Positions 33,856 to 46,269 are shown, numbered from the stretch's first letter. The stretch: 64,000 nt of DNA from Neisseria bacilliformis (GCF_014055025.1 NZ_CP059571.1:1178001-1242000), one strand, 5' to 3'. Numbers and translations are program-made. The notes: generated by a model not told the origin, from the sequence alone.

Positions 33856-35148
33856 TTACTCTTTCAAACGGAATTCGGCGGCGCGGGCGTGGGCGGTGAG
33901 GCTTTCGCCGTGCGCGAGCAGGCTGGCGGTGCGGCCGAGTTTTTGCGCGCCGGCTTCGGAAACCTGTATTAGGCTGGAACGTTTTTGGAAGTCGTATGTG
34001 CCCAGCGGGGAGGAGAAGCGGGCGGTGCGGCTGGTGGGCAGGACGTGGTTGGGGCCGGCGCAGTAGTCGCCGAGGCTTTCGCTGGTGTAGCGTCCCATGA
34101 AGATTGCGCCGGCGTGGCGGATTTTTTGCGCCCAGTGCTGCGGGTTTTCCACGGAGAGTTCGAGGTGTTCGGGGGCGATGTGGTTGGCGATTTCGCAGGC
34201 TTCGTCCAGGTCGCGCGCGAGTATCGTTGCGCCACGGCCGCTGAGGGAGGCTTCGATGATGGCGCGGCGGGGCATGGTTTGTATCAGGCGGTTCATGGCG
34301 GCTTCAACGTCGTCGAGATACTGCTGCGAGGTGGCGATGAGGATGGCTTGGGCGATTTCGTCGTGTTCGGCCTGGCTGAACAGGTCCATCGCCACCCAGT
34401 CGGCGGGGGTGCTGCCGTCGGCGATGACGAGGATTTCGGAGGGGCCGGCCACCATGTCGATGCCGACGACGCCGAACACGCGGCGTTTGGCGGCGGCGAC
34501 GAAGGCGTTGCCCGGGCCGGTGATTTTGTCCACTTGGGGGATGCTTTGGGTGCCGTAGGCCAGTGCGGCGACGGCCTGCGCGCCGCCGACGGTGTAGGCG
34601 CGGGTTACGCCGGCGACGTGGGCGGCGGCCAGTACGATGTCGTTGCGCTCGCCTTTGGGGGTGGGGACGACCATGATGATTTCGCCGACGCCGACAACGT
34701 GGGCGGGCATGGCGTTCATGATGACGGAGCTGGGGTAGGCGGCTTTGCCGCCGGGGACGTAGATGCCGACGGAATCGAGCGGGGTGATTTGCTGGCCGAG
34801 CAGGGTGCCGTCTTCGTCGGTGTAGCTCCACGATTCCATTTTCTGGCGGCGGTGGTAGCTTTCTACGCGGTGGGCGGCGGTTTGCAGGGCGGTTTGGATG
34901 TCGCGCGGCAGGCGGTCGAAGGCGGCCTGCAATTCGTGCTGCGTCAATGTGAGGTCGGCCATGCTTTGCGCGTCGGTGCCGTCGAAGCGGTTGGTGTATT
35001 CGATGAGGGCATCGTCGCCGCGCCGCTGTACGTCGGCGCAGATGTCGGCGACGATGCGTTCGGTTTCGGGGTTTTGCGCGGTTTCAAAGGCGAGCAGGGC
35101 TTGGAGTTCGGCTTGGAAGGCGGGGGAGCGGGTGTCGAGTTTTTTCAT
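33856..35148 (-). CDS. hisD: Histidinol dehydrogenase
   Basis: 430 residues, ATG at 35148; an open frame continues upstream through repeats but without a start of its own. It oxidises L-histidinol to histidine in two NAD steps. [20 protein letters not shown] and [10 protein letters not shown] are the family signatures, and a zinc-binding histidine and aspartate lie near [11 protein letters not shown]. No other his gene is adjacent, so the pathway is dispersed. Confidence 0.97.
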   Translation of the reverse strand: MKKLDTRSPAFQAELQALLAFETAQNPETERIVADICADVQRRGDDALIEYTNRFDGTDAQSMADLTLTQHELQAAFDRLPRDIQTALQTAAHRVESYHRRQKMESWSYTDEDGTLLGQQITPLDSVGIYVPGGKAAYPSSVIMNAMPAHVVGVGEIIMVVPTPKGERNDIVLAAAHVAGVTRAYTVGGAQAVAALAYGTQSIPQVDKITGPGNAFVAAAKRRVFGVVGIDMVAGPSEILVIADGSTPADWVAMDLFSQAEHDEIAQAILIATSQQYLDDVEAAMNRLIQTMPRRAIIEASLSGRGATILARDLDEACEIANHIAPEHLELSVENPQHWAQKIRHAGAIFMGRYTSESLGDYCAGPNHVLPTSRTARFSSPLGTYDFQKRSSLIQVSEAGAQKLGRTASLLAHGESLTAHARAAEFRLKE

Positions 35149-35487
35149 GGTGTTGTTCCGTGGGCGGATTTGGTTTGGGTGTGGCGCACATGTTTTCAGA
35201 CGGCCTTTGCGGTGTTTGAGGCCGTCTGAAAATGTTTGCGCGGCGGGCGGGAGGCGGGCTGCTTTATACCATTTGCCGCAGGGGACGGACAACGGGGCGG
35301 GGGGCAAAAGGTTGAGGCTGTCTGCAAAACGGTTTCGGTTGGGCAAACCTGCTTTCAGACGGCCTCTGCCGCTGAGGCCGGTGCGTTGCGGGCGGTGTGG
35401 CGAACCGGTTTGAAACCCGTATCGTGCGGACGGGAAACAGGCCGTCTGAAAAGGCGGAAACTGCGTTTTCAGACGGCCTGTGCAACA
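35149..35487. other. Gap between exbD and hisD
   Basis: It holds single uptake sequences near 35190, 35218 and 35355, and a hairpin at 35439-35479 which may end exbD transcription. No coding sequence. Confidence 0.65.
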
Positions 35488-35949
35488 CTATCGTGCCGGA
35501 ATATTTTTTAGCTCGAAGTTGAAGCCTATTTTGTCGATTTTTGCTTCTTTGGCAATTTCTACCGCAGAGATTACTGTTTCATAATCGGCATCTTTTGAGG
35601 CATCAACCGCCAAAACAGCATTATTTTTTGGGTTTTTTGCTTTTATTTCAGCAACTACCTGCTCAAATGCCGATTTTAAATTTTCTTTGGCGATAGGTGT
35701 GGTCTCTCGGTTTAGATAGTATTTTCCTGCATCATCAACGGTAAGCCACACGGGATCAGTTGGTTGCTTCCCATCTACATCTTGCGCATTTTCTGATGCA
35801 GTGGGCAAATCAATTTGGATGGAGTGGGTCAGCACGGGCATGGTGATCATGAAGACGATGAGCAGCACGAGCATCACGTCTACCAGCGGGGTTACGTTGA
35901 TGTCGCTTACCGGTGCGTCATCGCCGCCTTCGTTCATGGAAAAGGACAT
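35488..35949 (-). CDS. exbD: Biopolymer transport protein ExbD
   Basis: 153 residues. One membrane segment (LVDVMLVLLIVFMITMPVL, about 22-42) with Asp24 of the proton path after a cytosolic NVTP stretch. The rest is periplasmic. With ExbB it couples the proton gradient to TonB. It starts 4 bases after exbB. The coding sequence for residues about 50-153 (35490-35800) is visibly more A+T-rich than its first third, suggesting a mosaic gene. Confidence 0.96.
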   Translation of the reverse strand: MSFSMNEGGDDAPVSDINVTPLVDVMLVLLIVFMITMPVLTHSIQIDLPTASENAQDVDGKQPTDPVWLTVDDAGKYYLNRETTPIAKENLKSAFEQVVAEIKAKNPKNNAVLAVDASKDADYETVISAVEIAKEAKIDKIGFNFELKNIPAR

Positions 35950-35952
35950 GGC

Positions 35953-36615
35953 TTATTCTCCGTTTTTGTTGAGGATTTGCGCGTGCAGGTCGTGGCCGAA
36001 GGCGTTTAAGTCCTGCAACAGGGTTTTGTTGCCGCGCACGAGGAAGTTGTAGGCCAAAACGGCGGGGATGGCGGCGAAGAGGCCGACGGCGGTGGCGATC
36101 AGGGCTTCGCCGATGGGGCCGGCCACGGCGGCAATGCTGACCTGGCCGCTCTGGCCGATGTTGAGCAGGGCTTTGTGGATGCCCCACACGGTGCCGAACA
36201 GGCCGATGAAGGGCGCGCTCGAGCCGATGGAGGCCAGCGCGGTGAGGCCGCCGTCGAAGCGGCGCATGATTTGACTGATGTTGTATTGGATCTGGCGCAT
36301 CAGGTAGGGGCCGAAGGGCACGCCGGAGGCGAGGTTGGCGTCTTTGTTGCGGTGGAAGGCTTCGTCGGTTTTGACCGCGTCCAGCAGCATGTCGCTCATC
36401 GGCGATTCGTTCTCGCGGGCGATTTTCACCGCTTCGTCGAGGGATTTTGCGTTCCAGATGAGGTCTTTGACGCGGGCGTTGCCCGCTTTGGCCTGGCGCA
36501 GTTTGATGGCGCGGACGATCATCACCGCCCAGGTGGCCATGCTCATGATGATGAGGATGATGAAGGCGGTGATGAGAACGAAGTCGCCTTGTTGGAAAAC
36601 GTGTAATAAATTCAT
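35953..36615 (-). CDS. exbB: Proton channel subunit ExbB
   Basis: 220 residues, three membrane segments at about 13-36, 125-150 and 165-195. SIGSSAPFIGLFGTVWGI and IATAVGLFAAIPAVLAYN are the typical pore regions. Works with ExbD and TonB in energising outer-membrane receptors, mostly for iron. It is about 105 bases after tonB. Confidence 0.97.
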   Translation of the reverse strand: MNLLHVFQQGDFVLITAFIILIIMSMATWAVMIVRAIKLRQAKAGNARVKDLIWNAKSLDEAVKIARENESPMSDMLLDAVKTDEAFHRNKDANLASGVPFGPYLMRQIQYNISQIMRRFDGGLTALASIGSSAPFIGLFGTVWGIHKALLNIGQSGQVSIAAVAGPIGEALIATAVGLFAAIPAVLAYNFLVRGNKTLLQDLNAFGHDLHAQILNKNGE

Positions 36616-36659
36616 GTTGTCATGCTTCCTTGGTTGTTGATTTGAAAATTTTTCCGTTG

Positions 36660-36698
36660 AGGCCGTCTGAAAAGGGAGCTGCGGTTTTTCAGACGGCC
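36660..36698. terminator. Uptake-sequence hairpin between tonB and exbB
   Basis: Inverted pair in the tonB-exbB gap; read-through to exbB could be reduced. Confidence 0.5.
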
Positions 36699-36720
36699 CG
36701 TATGCGGTGTCGGCAAAAGG

Positions 36721-37641
36721 CTATTTTGAAAGTTCGAAGACGATTTTCGCGCCTTTGAAACGCACCCATTTGCCGTTGGTTTGGTAGTGGCCGCCGCGCG
36801 CGCCGCGTTCGGCGGCTTTGTCGAGGCGGGCGAAGCCGCTGCGTTTGACGATCTTCACGTCGGTTACACGGCCGCTGGGATCGACCAGCAGATCCATGAC
36901 GACCGTGCCTTCTTCGTCGTTTTCCAGCGACATGGAAGGATATTCGGGGGTGGCGAGGCGGCCGCCGGCTTTGACGATGGCGTTGCCGACACTGCTGCCC
37001 GCGCCGTCGCCGCCGCCCGATCCGCCGCCGTCTCCCGGGCCTTTGCCCGGGCCGCTGCCGGAGCCTTCGCCCGTGCCGTCGCCGCCGCCTTTGCCGCCGC
37101 CCGTGCCGGTGCTGCCGGGTTTGCCGTGGGCTTTTGGGTCGGTGCCCTGGCCTTCGCCGCTGCCGGTGCCGCCGGGGGCGGTGAATTCGGGTTTTTTCGC
37201 CGGCTGCGGGGCAGGGGGCGCGGGGCGGGGTTCGGGCTTGGGAACTGGCTTGGGCTCGGATTCCGGCTTGGGCTCGGGTTTGGGTTTTTCTTCTTTCGGC
37301 ACGCGGATGTCGGCCTTTTTGTCACGGGTGATCACCGGCTTAATTTTCGGTTTTTCCGGCTCTTTCACCACGGGCTTGGGTTTTTCCACGGGCTTGGGCG
37401 GCTCGGGTTTTTCCGGTTCGGGCTTGGCCGCTTCCGGCTGGGGCTCGGGGGCGGGCGCGGCTTCGGGCTCGCCGCCGCCCCCGCCGCCGGGCGGGCCGAA
37501 GCCGGCCAGATCGACAAACTCCATCTCCTCCACGGGCGGCGGAGGAGCGGTGGTGAGCAGCATGAGCAGGGCGAACAGAGCCGCGTGCATCAGTGCGACA
37601 AATACGGTTACGGAGAAGATTAGTAGGCGGTCGTTTTTCAT
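36721..37641 (-). CDS. tonB: TonB energy transducer with a long Pro/Gly linker
   Basis: 306 residues. Membrane anchor at about 7-28, a Pro/Glu/Lys stretch (about 60-150) and then a Gly-rich run of about 65 residues (about 150-225) before a C-terminal domain (TPEYPSMSLENDEEGTVVMD). The C-terminal domain touches the receptor plugs. The Gly-rich run is longer than in most TonB proteins. The promoter has a candidate Fur site. Confidence 0.95.
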   Translation of the reverse strand: MKNDRLLIFSVTVFVALMHAALFALLMLLTTAPPPPVEEMEFVDLAGFGPPGGGGGGEPEAAPAPEPQPEAAKPEPEKPEPPKPVEKPKPVVKEPEKPKIKPVITRDKKADIRVPKEEKPKPEPKPESEPKPVPKPEPRPAPPAPQPAKKPEFTAPGGTGSGEGQGTDPKAHGKPGSTGTGGGKGGGDGTGEGSGSGPGKGPGDGGGSGGGDGAGSSVGNAIVKAGGRLATPEYPSMSLENDEEGTVVMDLLVDPSGRVTDVKIVKRSGFARLDKAAERGARGGHYQTNGKWVRFKGAKIVFELSK

Positions 37642-37650
37642 AGGGGCGGC

Positions 37651-37679
37651 ATACTAATTAATACTATTACTCGTTGCAA
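37651..37679 (-). promoter_or_regulatory. tonB promoter with Fur-box-like sequence
   Basis: On the minus strand, TTGCAA (37679-37674) and TAGTAT (37656-37651) are separated by 17 bases. AGTAATAGTATTAATTAGT overlaps both and resembles the A/T palindrome of the Fur box. The start codon follows 10 bases on. Confidence 0.55.
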
Positions 37680-37837
37680 GCTGTTTTTTTTCAATCCGTT
37701 GTTTTCTCTTTACATAATAATTTTTTTATTCGGACGGGGTGGGGTTGCGGGAGCGGCAGCAGGCCGTCTGAAAACATGTCTTCGGCACGGCGAAAGATTC
37801 CCGCCGGTGCACCCGCAGCAGGCGGAAAAACATAAAA

Positions 37838-37878
37838 AGGCCGTCTGAAAACCGGATTTTGTGGTTTTCAGACGGCCT
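37838..37878. terminator. Terminator after ftsB
   Basis: Uptake sequences inverted around a 14-base loop, 20 bases after the ftsB stop on the minus strand. Confidence 0.7.
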
Positions 37879-37898
37879 GTCGTACTGTCTGATGCTGC

Positions 37899-38177
37899 TT
37901 ATTCGCTGCGTTTGACAAAGCGGTAGTAGATTTCGCCCTCTGCGATGTAGCCCAAGTCGGTGCGGGCGATTTCTTCGATGGCGTCGCGGCCGTTTTGCAG
38001 GTCGGCCACTTCGGCGGCGAGGGCGTTGTTGCGCAGCTCCAATACGCGGTTGGCAGCAAGCTGCGCCTGCACGCGCCGATCGATCTGCGCAAGGTCTTCA
38101 TAGCTGCCCTTGCCTGCCCACAGTTTGTATTGGAAATGACCCAGCGCGGCCAGCAGCACCAGCGTTACCCACTTCAT
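37899..38177 (-). CDS. ftsB: Cell division protein FtsB
   Basis: 92 residues. Membrane segment at 2-20, then a leucine-zipper-like coiled coil (QLAANRVLELRNNALAAEVADLQNGRDAIEE) and the usual end ARTDLGYIAEGEIYYRFV. It bridges FtsL and FtsQ in the divisome. It lies 9 bases after eno, as is common in bacteria. Confidence 0.94.
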   Translation of the reverse strand: MKWVTLVLLAALGHFQYKLWAGKGSYEDLAQIDRRVQAQLAANRVLELRNNALAAEVADLQNGRDAIEEIARTDLGYIAEGEIYYRFVKRSE

Positions 38178-38186
38178 AACGCGGCC

Positions 38187-40987
<2,801 letters not shown>

Positions 40988-41120
40988 TTATTCGGTAAAC
41001 AAAACGGCGTGCATTGTAAACGATTTTAAAGCGGGGAAAAACGGCGCGGCGGGCGTTTCAGACGGCCTCTGCCTATGGGCGGCAGAGAAAAGTCCAATCG
41101 GCGCGGCGGCGCGTTGCGGG

Positions 41121-41126
41121 TACAAT
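41121..41126 (+). promoter_or_regulatory. Probable sodB -10 box
   Basis: TACAAT 58 bases before the ATG, preceded by GGG; the -35 is weak. An uptake sequence follows at about 41142. Confidence 0.4.
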
Positions 41127-41183
41127 CCGCCCCGGCCGTTTTCAGACGGCCTCTTTCATAAAACACATAACAGGAGCACCAAA

Positions 41184-41765
41184 ATGGAACACAAACTGCC
41201 CGAACTGCCCTACGCCTTGGACGCGCTCGAACCGCACCTGTCCAAAGAAACGCTGGAATACCACTACGGCAAGCACCACCAAACCTACATCACCAACCTC
41301 AACAACCAAATCAAAGGCACCGAATTTGAAAACGCGTCTTTGGAAGAGATTGTGAAAAAAGCCGAAGGCGGCGTGTTCAACAACGCCGCGCAAACCTGGA
41401 ACCACACCTTCTACTGGCTCGGCTTCACCCCCAAAGGCCAGGGCCGCCCCTCCGGAGCACTCGCCGAAGCCATCGACGCCAAATGGGGCAGTTTTGAAGC
41501 CTTCCAAAAAGCCTTCGACACCTGCGCCGTCGGCACCTTCGGCTCGGGCTGGGCATGGCTGGTGAAAACCCCGTCGGGCGAGTTGGATTTGGTCTCCACC
41601 TCCAACGCCGCCACCCCGCTCAACAGCGGCAACATCCCGCTGCTGACCTGCGACGTGTGGGAACACGCCTACTACATCGACTACCGCAACAGCCGCCCGA
41701 ACTACCTCAACGGCTTCTGGGAAATCGTCAACTGGGACGAAGTCGCCCGCCGCTTCGCCGCATAA
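41184..41765 (+). CDS. sodB: Iron superoxide dismutase
   Basis: 193 residues, ATG at 41184 with CAGGAG. The metal ligands His27, His74, Asp157 and His161 are all present, and [10 protein letters not shown] with GSGWAWLV fits the Fe/Mn class; the Gln at position 70 (AAQTWNHTF) fits the iron type. It removes superoxide in the cytoplasm. Confidence 0.96.
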   Translation: MEHKLPELPYALDALEPHLSKETLEYHYGKHHQTYITNLNNQIKGTEFENASLEEIVKKAEGGVFNNAAQTWNHTFYWLGFTPKGQGRPSGALAEAIDAKWGSFEAFQKAFDTCAVGTFGSGWAWLVKTPSGELDLVSTSNAATPLNSGNIPLLTCDVWEHAYYIDYRNSRPNYLNGFWEIVNWDEVARRFAA

Positions 41766-41792
41766 GGCTTCCGAATCCGGCATAAGCCGAAA

Positions 41793-41833
41793 AGGCCGTC
41801 TGAAAACCTGTTTTACGGGTTTTCAGACGGCCT
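41793..41833. terminator. Terminator between sodB and the pseudogene
   Basis: Inverted uptake sequences with T run between converging genes; usable from both sides. Confidence 0.75.
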
Positions 41834-41877
41834 TTTTGATTGGGAAAATCCGGCAACACTTTGATTGTTAAAACGCT

Positions 41878-42205
41878 CTACATACACCAGTTAGATATTT
41901 CCCCGTCTTCATCCCGGATGGTAAGGCGGGTGTGTTTTTTGATTTCGGCAAACAGTTTCAGCAAGTCATCTTTCACGGGCGGCGGGTGGGCGTTGATTTC
42001 CATCATGGCGGCGCACGAGGCGTGGTCGAAGCGGAATACGACATCCGGCATGGTCTGTCTGCCTGCGCCTTTGTTTGCCAACAGATAGACATCGTCGGAT
42101 TGTTTTTCAAACGAGTCCGGCTTGGTAAAAAAATTCGACAAGCAGATCAAAGTTGTCCCTTATCCGGCATTTCGGTTCGGTGAAAATATACAGTTCGCAC
42201 GACAT
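41878..42205 (-). pseudogene. Frameshifted small gene
   Basis: An ATG at 42205 opens MSCELYIFTEPKCRIRDNFD and reads into seven T on the minus strand (42133-42127), soon meeting a stop. Removing one T joins it to the other frame (TKPDSFEKQSDDVYLLANKG... to NWCM), giving about 108 residues without interruption. So the gene has lost its frame by one base in a homopolymer, or is switched by slippage. Fold and function unknown; Glu- and Asp-rich composition resembles small immunity or effector-linked proteins, but that is a guess. Confidence 0.6.
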
Positions 42206-42245
42206 ATCGGTTTTCTTCGCTTGTTTCGGGCAGGGAAATCGTAAG

Positions 42246-42286
42246 AGGCCGTCTGAAAACCTGTTTTATGGGTTTTCAGACGGCCT
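42246..42286. terminator. lpdA terminator
   Basis: Uptake sequence pair 28 bases beyond the lpdA stop on the minus strand. Confidence 0.7.
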
Positions 42287-42313
42287 GTGTTGTGCGTTTA
42301 TGGGTTTAAACGC

Positions 42314-44107
42314 TTATTTCTTCTTCTGCGGCGGCAGGTCGGTACAAGTACCCATCGCTACTTCGGCGGCCATGCCGATGCTCTCGCCCAAAGTCGGGTG
42401 CGGGTGGATGGTTTTGCCGATGTCGGTCGCGTCGCAGCCCATTTCGATGGCCAGACAGATTTCGCCGATCATGTCGCCCGCGTGTGTGCCGACGATGCCG
42501 CCGCCGATAATCAGGCCGGTTTCGGCGTCGAAAATCAGCTTGGTAAAGCCTTCGTCGCGGCCGTTGGCAATCGCGCGGCCGGAAGCCGCCCACGGGAATA
42601 CCGATTTGGTAATCTTGATGCCGTCGCGTTTTGCAATTTCTTCGGTAACGCCCACCCAAGCCACTTCAGGGTCGGTGTAGGCCACGCCCGGAATCACGCG
42701 GGCATCGAAGTAGGCTTTGTGGCCGGCGCAGTTTTCGGCGGCAACATGGCCTTCGTGTACGGCTTTGTGCGCCAGCATGGGCTGGCCAACCACGTCGCCG
42801 ATGGCGTAGATGTGCGGCACGTTGGTGCGCATCTGTTTGTCCACTTCAATGAAACCACGTTCGGTAACGGCCACACCGGCTTTTTCCGCGCCGCACAGTT
42901 TGCCGTTGGGCGCACGGCCTGCGGCCACCAGCACCAAATCGTAACGCTGAGGCTCTTTCGGGGCTTTTTCGCCCTCGAAGCTCACATAAATGCCGTCTTC
43001 TTTGGCTTCAACCGCGACGGTTTTGGTGTTGGTCATGATGTTGTCGAAACGGTGTTCGTTCATCTTCTGCCACACTTTGACCAAATCGCGGTCTGCGCCC
43101 TGCATCAGGCCGTCCATCATTTCGACCACATCGAGGCGTGCGCCCAGCGTGCTGTACACCGTGCCCATTTCAAGGCCGATGATGCCGCCGCCGATCATCA
43201 GCATTTTCTGCGGTACTTGGCGCAATTCGAGCGCGCCGGTGGAATCGACAATGCGCGGATCTTGCGGGATAAACGGCAGGTTCACCACGCGGCTGCCCAC
43301 GGCGATGATGGCGTTTTTGAACGCGATGGTTTTTTTCGCGCCGGTTTCGGTGATTTCGCCGTCGTATTTGGCCGCTTCGGTCAGTTTCACTTCGATGTGG
43401 TTCGCGCCGACAAATTCGCCTTTGCCCTGAATCACATCCACTTTGCGGCCTTTGGCCATGCCTGCCAAACCGCCGGTCAGACGGGCGACCACTTTTTCTT
43501 TATAGCCGCGCAACTCGTCGATATTGATTTCAGGCTCGGGGTATTTGATGCCGTTGGCGGCGAGGTGTTTCACTTCGTCGATGACCGCCGCATTGTGCAG
43601 CAGTGCTTTGGACGGGATACAGCCCACGTTCAGGCACACGCCGCCGAGGGTTTTGTACTGCTCGACGATGGCGACTTTCAAGCCTTCGTCGGCTGCGGCA
43701 AACGCGGCGGAATATCCGCCCGGGCCGCCGCCCAATACCACCACGTCGTATTCCGCGTCGGCTGTGCCTGCAAACGCGGCAGCCTGCGGCGCGGGGGCGG
43801 CGGCTTTGGGGGCTTCGGCCTGCGCTGCGGGCGCGGGTGCAACTTCGGCTTTGGGGGCTTCGGCCGCACCGGCCGCTTCAATCACGGCAATCAGGCCGCC
43901 TTCGGAGATTTTGTCGCCGACTTTGACTTTCACTTCTTTCACCACGCCTGCGGCTTCGGCAGGCACGTCCATCGTGGCTTTGTCGGTTTCCAAAGTAATC
44001 AGGGTGTCGTCAACGGCAATCGTGTCGCCGGCTTTGATTTCCACGGCAATGATGTCTACGTTTTCATGTCCGCCGATGTCGGGGACTTTTAATTCGATTA
44101 AACTCAT
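42314..44107 (-). CDS. lpdA: Dihydrolipoyl dehydrogenase with N-terminal lipoyl domain
   Basis: 597 residues. The lipoyl domain (about 1-80, lipoyl lysine in ETDKATMDVP near 43) is followed by an Ala/Pro linker (about 80-120), then the flavoprotein: FAD site VLGGGPGGYSAAFAA, redox disulfide CLNVGCIPSKAL and the C-terminal HPHPTLGES with the active-site His. It is the E3 of pyruvate dehydrogenase; the extra lipoyl domain lets it be recruited to the complex. Confidence 0.96.
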   Translation of the reverse strand: MSLIELKVPDIGGHENVDIIAVEIKAGDTIAVDDTLITLETDKATMDVPAEAAGVVKEVKVKVGDKISEGGLIAVIEAAGAAEAPKAEVAPAPAAQAEAPKAAAPAPQAAAFAGTADAEYDVVVLGGGPGGYSAAFAAADEGLKVAIVEQYKTLGGVCLNVGCIPSKALLHNAAVIDEVKHLAANGIKYPEPEINIDELRGYKEKVVARLTGGLAGMAKGRKVDVIQGKGEFVGANHIEVKLTEAAKYDGEITETGAKKTIAFKNAIIAVGSRVVNLPFIPQDPRIVDSTGALELRQVPQKMLMIGGGIIGLEMGTVYSTLGARLDVVEMMDGLMQGADRDLVKVWQKMNEHRFDNIMTNTKTVAVEAKEDGIYVSFEGEKAPKEPQRYDLVLVAAGRAPNGKLCGAEKAGVAVTERGFIEVDKQMRTNVPHIYAIGDVVGQPMLAHKAVHEGHVAAENCAGHKAYFDARVIPGVAYTDPEVAWVGVTEEIAKRDGIKITKSVFPWAASGRAIANGRDEGFTKLIFDAETGLIIGGGIVGTHAGDMIGEICLAIEMGCDATDIGKTIHPHPTLGESIGMAAEVAMGTCTDLPPQKKK

Positions 44108-44161
44108 TTCAAACCTTTCGCGGGCAGGCCGGTGTTTTCAGACGGCCTGCCGAATTCGATA

Positions 44162-44419
44162 TTAAAAACTGGTTATGAAGGCAAATAATCCCAACACGAT
44201 GCCTGGCGCGTTGGCGATGGCCACCGGCAGGTCGCGCGGTTTTTTGAATAATCCGTAAGCTACCCACAACGTACAGTTTATCGCCGCAGCCAAAGGTTGC
44301 CATGGCGAGCCTTTGTGTCCGGCCAGGTTGGCCTGAATCTGCGGGATGTAGGCCACATACATACACACGGCGGTGATGGTGGCGACAACAGACAGGATGC
44401 GGATCTGTTTTTCGTTCAT
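44162..44419 (-). CDS. SemiSWEET-type small sugar transporter
   Basis: 85 residues, three membrane segments, with the PQ motif AYIPQIQANL in the first and LWVAYGLFK in the second, typical of SemiSWEET proteins, which dimerise to move sugars by facilitated diffusion. Located between aceF and lpdA. Substrate unknown. A role linked to pyruvate dehydrogenase is not shown by sequence. Confidence 0.8.
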   Translation of the reverse strand: MNEKQIRILSVVATITAVCMYVAYIPQIQANLAGHKGSPWQPLAAAINCTLWVAYGLFKKPRDLPVAIANAPGIVLGLFAFITSF

Positions 44420-44444
44420 TGATATCTCGATTTTAAAAGGAGGA

Positions 44445-44485
44445 AGGCCGTCTGAAACCGCCGGATTCGCGTTTTCAGACGGCCT
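44445..44485. terminator. Uptake-sequence hairpin between aceF and the SemiSWEET gene
   Basis: Inverted uptake sequences right after the aceF stop (minus strand), with T run. Confidence 0.65.
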
Positions 44486-44511
44486 TTTGCATCAAGAACC
44501 GTCCGAAATGC

Positions 44512-46146
44512 TTACAGCGTGATGCGGCGGAAATCTTTCAGCAGATTGGCCAAGAACACGGTGAAGCGCATACCGGCCGCGCCGTCGATGACGCGGTGGT
44601 CGAAGGACAGCGACAGCGGGCACATCAGGCGCGGCTCGAATGATGCGCCGTTCCATACCGGCTTCATCTGCGATTTGCACACGCCCAAAATGGCCACTTC
44701 GGGGGCGTTCACAATCGGGGTGAAGCCGGTGCCGCCGATGCCGCCGAGGCTGGAAATGGTGAAGCACGCACCCTGCATTTCCTGCGGTTTGAGCTTGCCT
44801 TCGCGGGCTTTTTTGCTCAACTCGGTCAGCTCTTGGCTGATTTGTTTCAAGCCTTTTTGGTCCACGTCTTTAATCACGGGCACAACCAGGCCGTTGGGGG
44901 TGTCGGCGGCGAAGCCGATATGGAAGTATTTTTTCAATACCAGATTGTCGCCGTCGAGCGATGCGTTGAAATCGGGGAAGGCTTTGAGGGCGGAGACGCT
45001 GGCTTTGATGATGAAGGCCAGCGGCGAGAGTTTCACGCCTTCGCGCTCCCATTCTTTGTTGAGCTGTTTGCGGAATTCTTCCAGCTCGGTCATGTCGGCG
45101 TCTTCGTGGACGGTAACGTGCGGGATCACCACCCAGTTGCGCGAGAGGTTTTGGCCGGAAATTTTCTTAATGCGCGACAACTCTTTGACTTCGATTTCGC
45201 CGAATTTGGCGAAATCGACTTTCGGCCAGGGCAGCAGGTCGAGGCCGCCGCCGAGGGATGCGCCTGCGGCGGCGGGTTTGCCCGCGCCGCCCTGCATGGC
45301 GGCTTTGACGAAGGATTTGATGTCGTCTTTGGTGATGCGGCCTTTGTTGCCGCTGCCTTTGACGAGGCTGAGATCCACGCCCAGTTCGCGGGCGAGTTTG
45401 CGGGCGGAGGGGCCGGCGTGGGCTTTGGCGAAACCGGCTTCGTTGACGGGGGTGCTGCCGAAGGCGGCAACGGGCGCAGCGGCCGCTACGGGGGCTGCGG
45501 CGGGCGCGGGGGCAGCCTGAACGGGTGCGGCCGGTGCGGGAGCAGGTGCTGCTGCGGCCGGTGCGGGTGCGGCGGCTGCGCCGGTGGTTTCGACTTCGAT
45601 AATGGCGGTGCCTTCGGATACTTTGTCGCCCACTTTCAGGTAAACGGTTTTGACGACACCGGCGGCGGTGCAGGGCACGTCCATGGTGGCTTTGTCGGTT
45701 TCCAGGGTGATCAGGGTCTGGTCTTCGGCCACGGTGTCGCCGACTTTGATTTCGACGGCGATGACATCCACGTCGGTATGGCCGCCGATGTCGGGTACGA
45801 CAACCTGCACGGTTGCGCCGCCTGCGGGGGCGGGGGCAGCCTGAACGGGGGCGGCGGGCTGTTCGGCCGGAGCGGCTGCGGCAGGCGCGGGGGCGGCTGC
45901 GGCGGCTGCGCCGGTTTCGACGGTGAGGATGACGCCGCCTTCGGAGATTTTGTCGCCGACTTTGACGCGCACTTCTTTGACGACGCCGGCATCGGTGGCG
46001 GGCACGTCCATGGTGGCTTTGTCGGTTTCGAGGGTGATCAGGGTGTCGTCCACGGCGATGGTGTCGCCGGCTTTGACTTCTACGGCGATGATGTCCACGT
46101 TTTCGTGGCCGCCGATGTCGGGGACTTTGATTTCTACAATGCTCAT
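44512..46146 (-). CDS. aceF: Dihydrolipoamide acetyltransferase (E2) with two lipoyl domains
   Basis: 544 residues. Two lipoyl domains (about 1-80 and 110-190, each with ETDKATMDVP), Ala/Pro linkers, a peripheral-subunit-binding domain (SARKLARELGVDLSLVKGSG) and the catalytic domain ending in FDHRVIDGAAG (His and Asp). It transfers the acetyl group to CoA. The linkers are G+C-rich repeats. Confidence 0.97.
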   Translation of the reverse strand: MSIVEIKVPDIGGHENVDIIAVEVKAGDTIAVDDTLITLETDKATMDVPATDAGVVKEVRVKVGDKISEGGVILTVETGAAAAAAPAPAAAAPAEQPAAPVQAAPAPAGGATVQVVVPDIGGHTDVDVIAVEIKVGDTVAEDQTLITLETDKATMDVPCTAAGVVKTVYLKVGDKVSEGTAIIEVETTGAAAAPAPAAAAPAPAPAAPVQAAPAPAAAPVAAAAPVAAFGSTPVNEAGFAKAHAGPSARKLARELGVDLSLVKGSGNKGRITKDDIKSFVKAAMQGGAGKPAAAGASLGGGLDLLPWPKVDFAKFGEIEVKELSRIKKISGQNLSRNWVVIPHVTVHEDADMTELEEFRKQLNKEWEREGVKLSPLAFIIKASVSALKAFPDFNASLDGDNLVLKKYFHIGFAADTPNGLVVPVIKDVDQKGLKQISQELTELSKKAREGKLKPQEMQGACFTISSLGGIGGTGFTPIVNAPEVAILGVCKSQMKPVWNGASFEPRLMCPLSLSFDHRVIDGAAGMRFTVFLANLLKDFRRITL

Positions 46147-46269
46147 GATTTTCCTTAGTTTATTCGTTAGGGAAAGGGTTTCAGGCTGCTTTGGAGGCCG
46201 TCTGAAAGCCTTTCGGAGGCAGCCTGAAAACGGTAAAGCGGGTTTTCAGACTGCCTTGTCTGCCACGGA

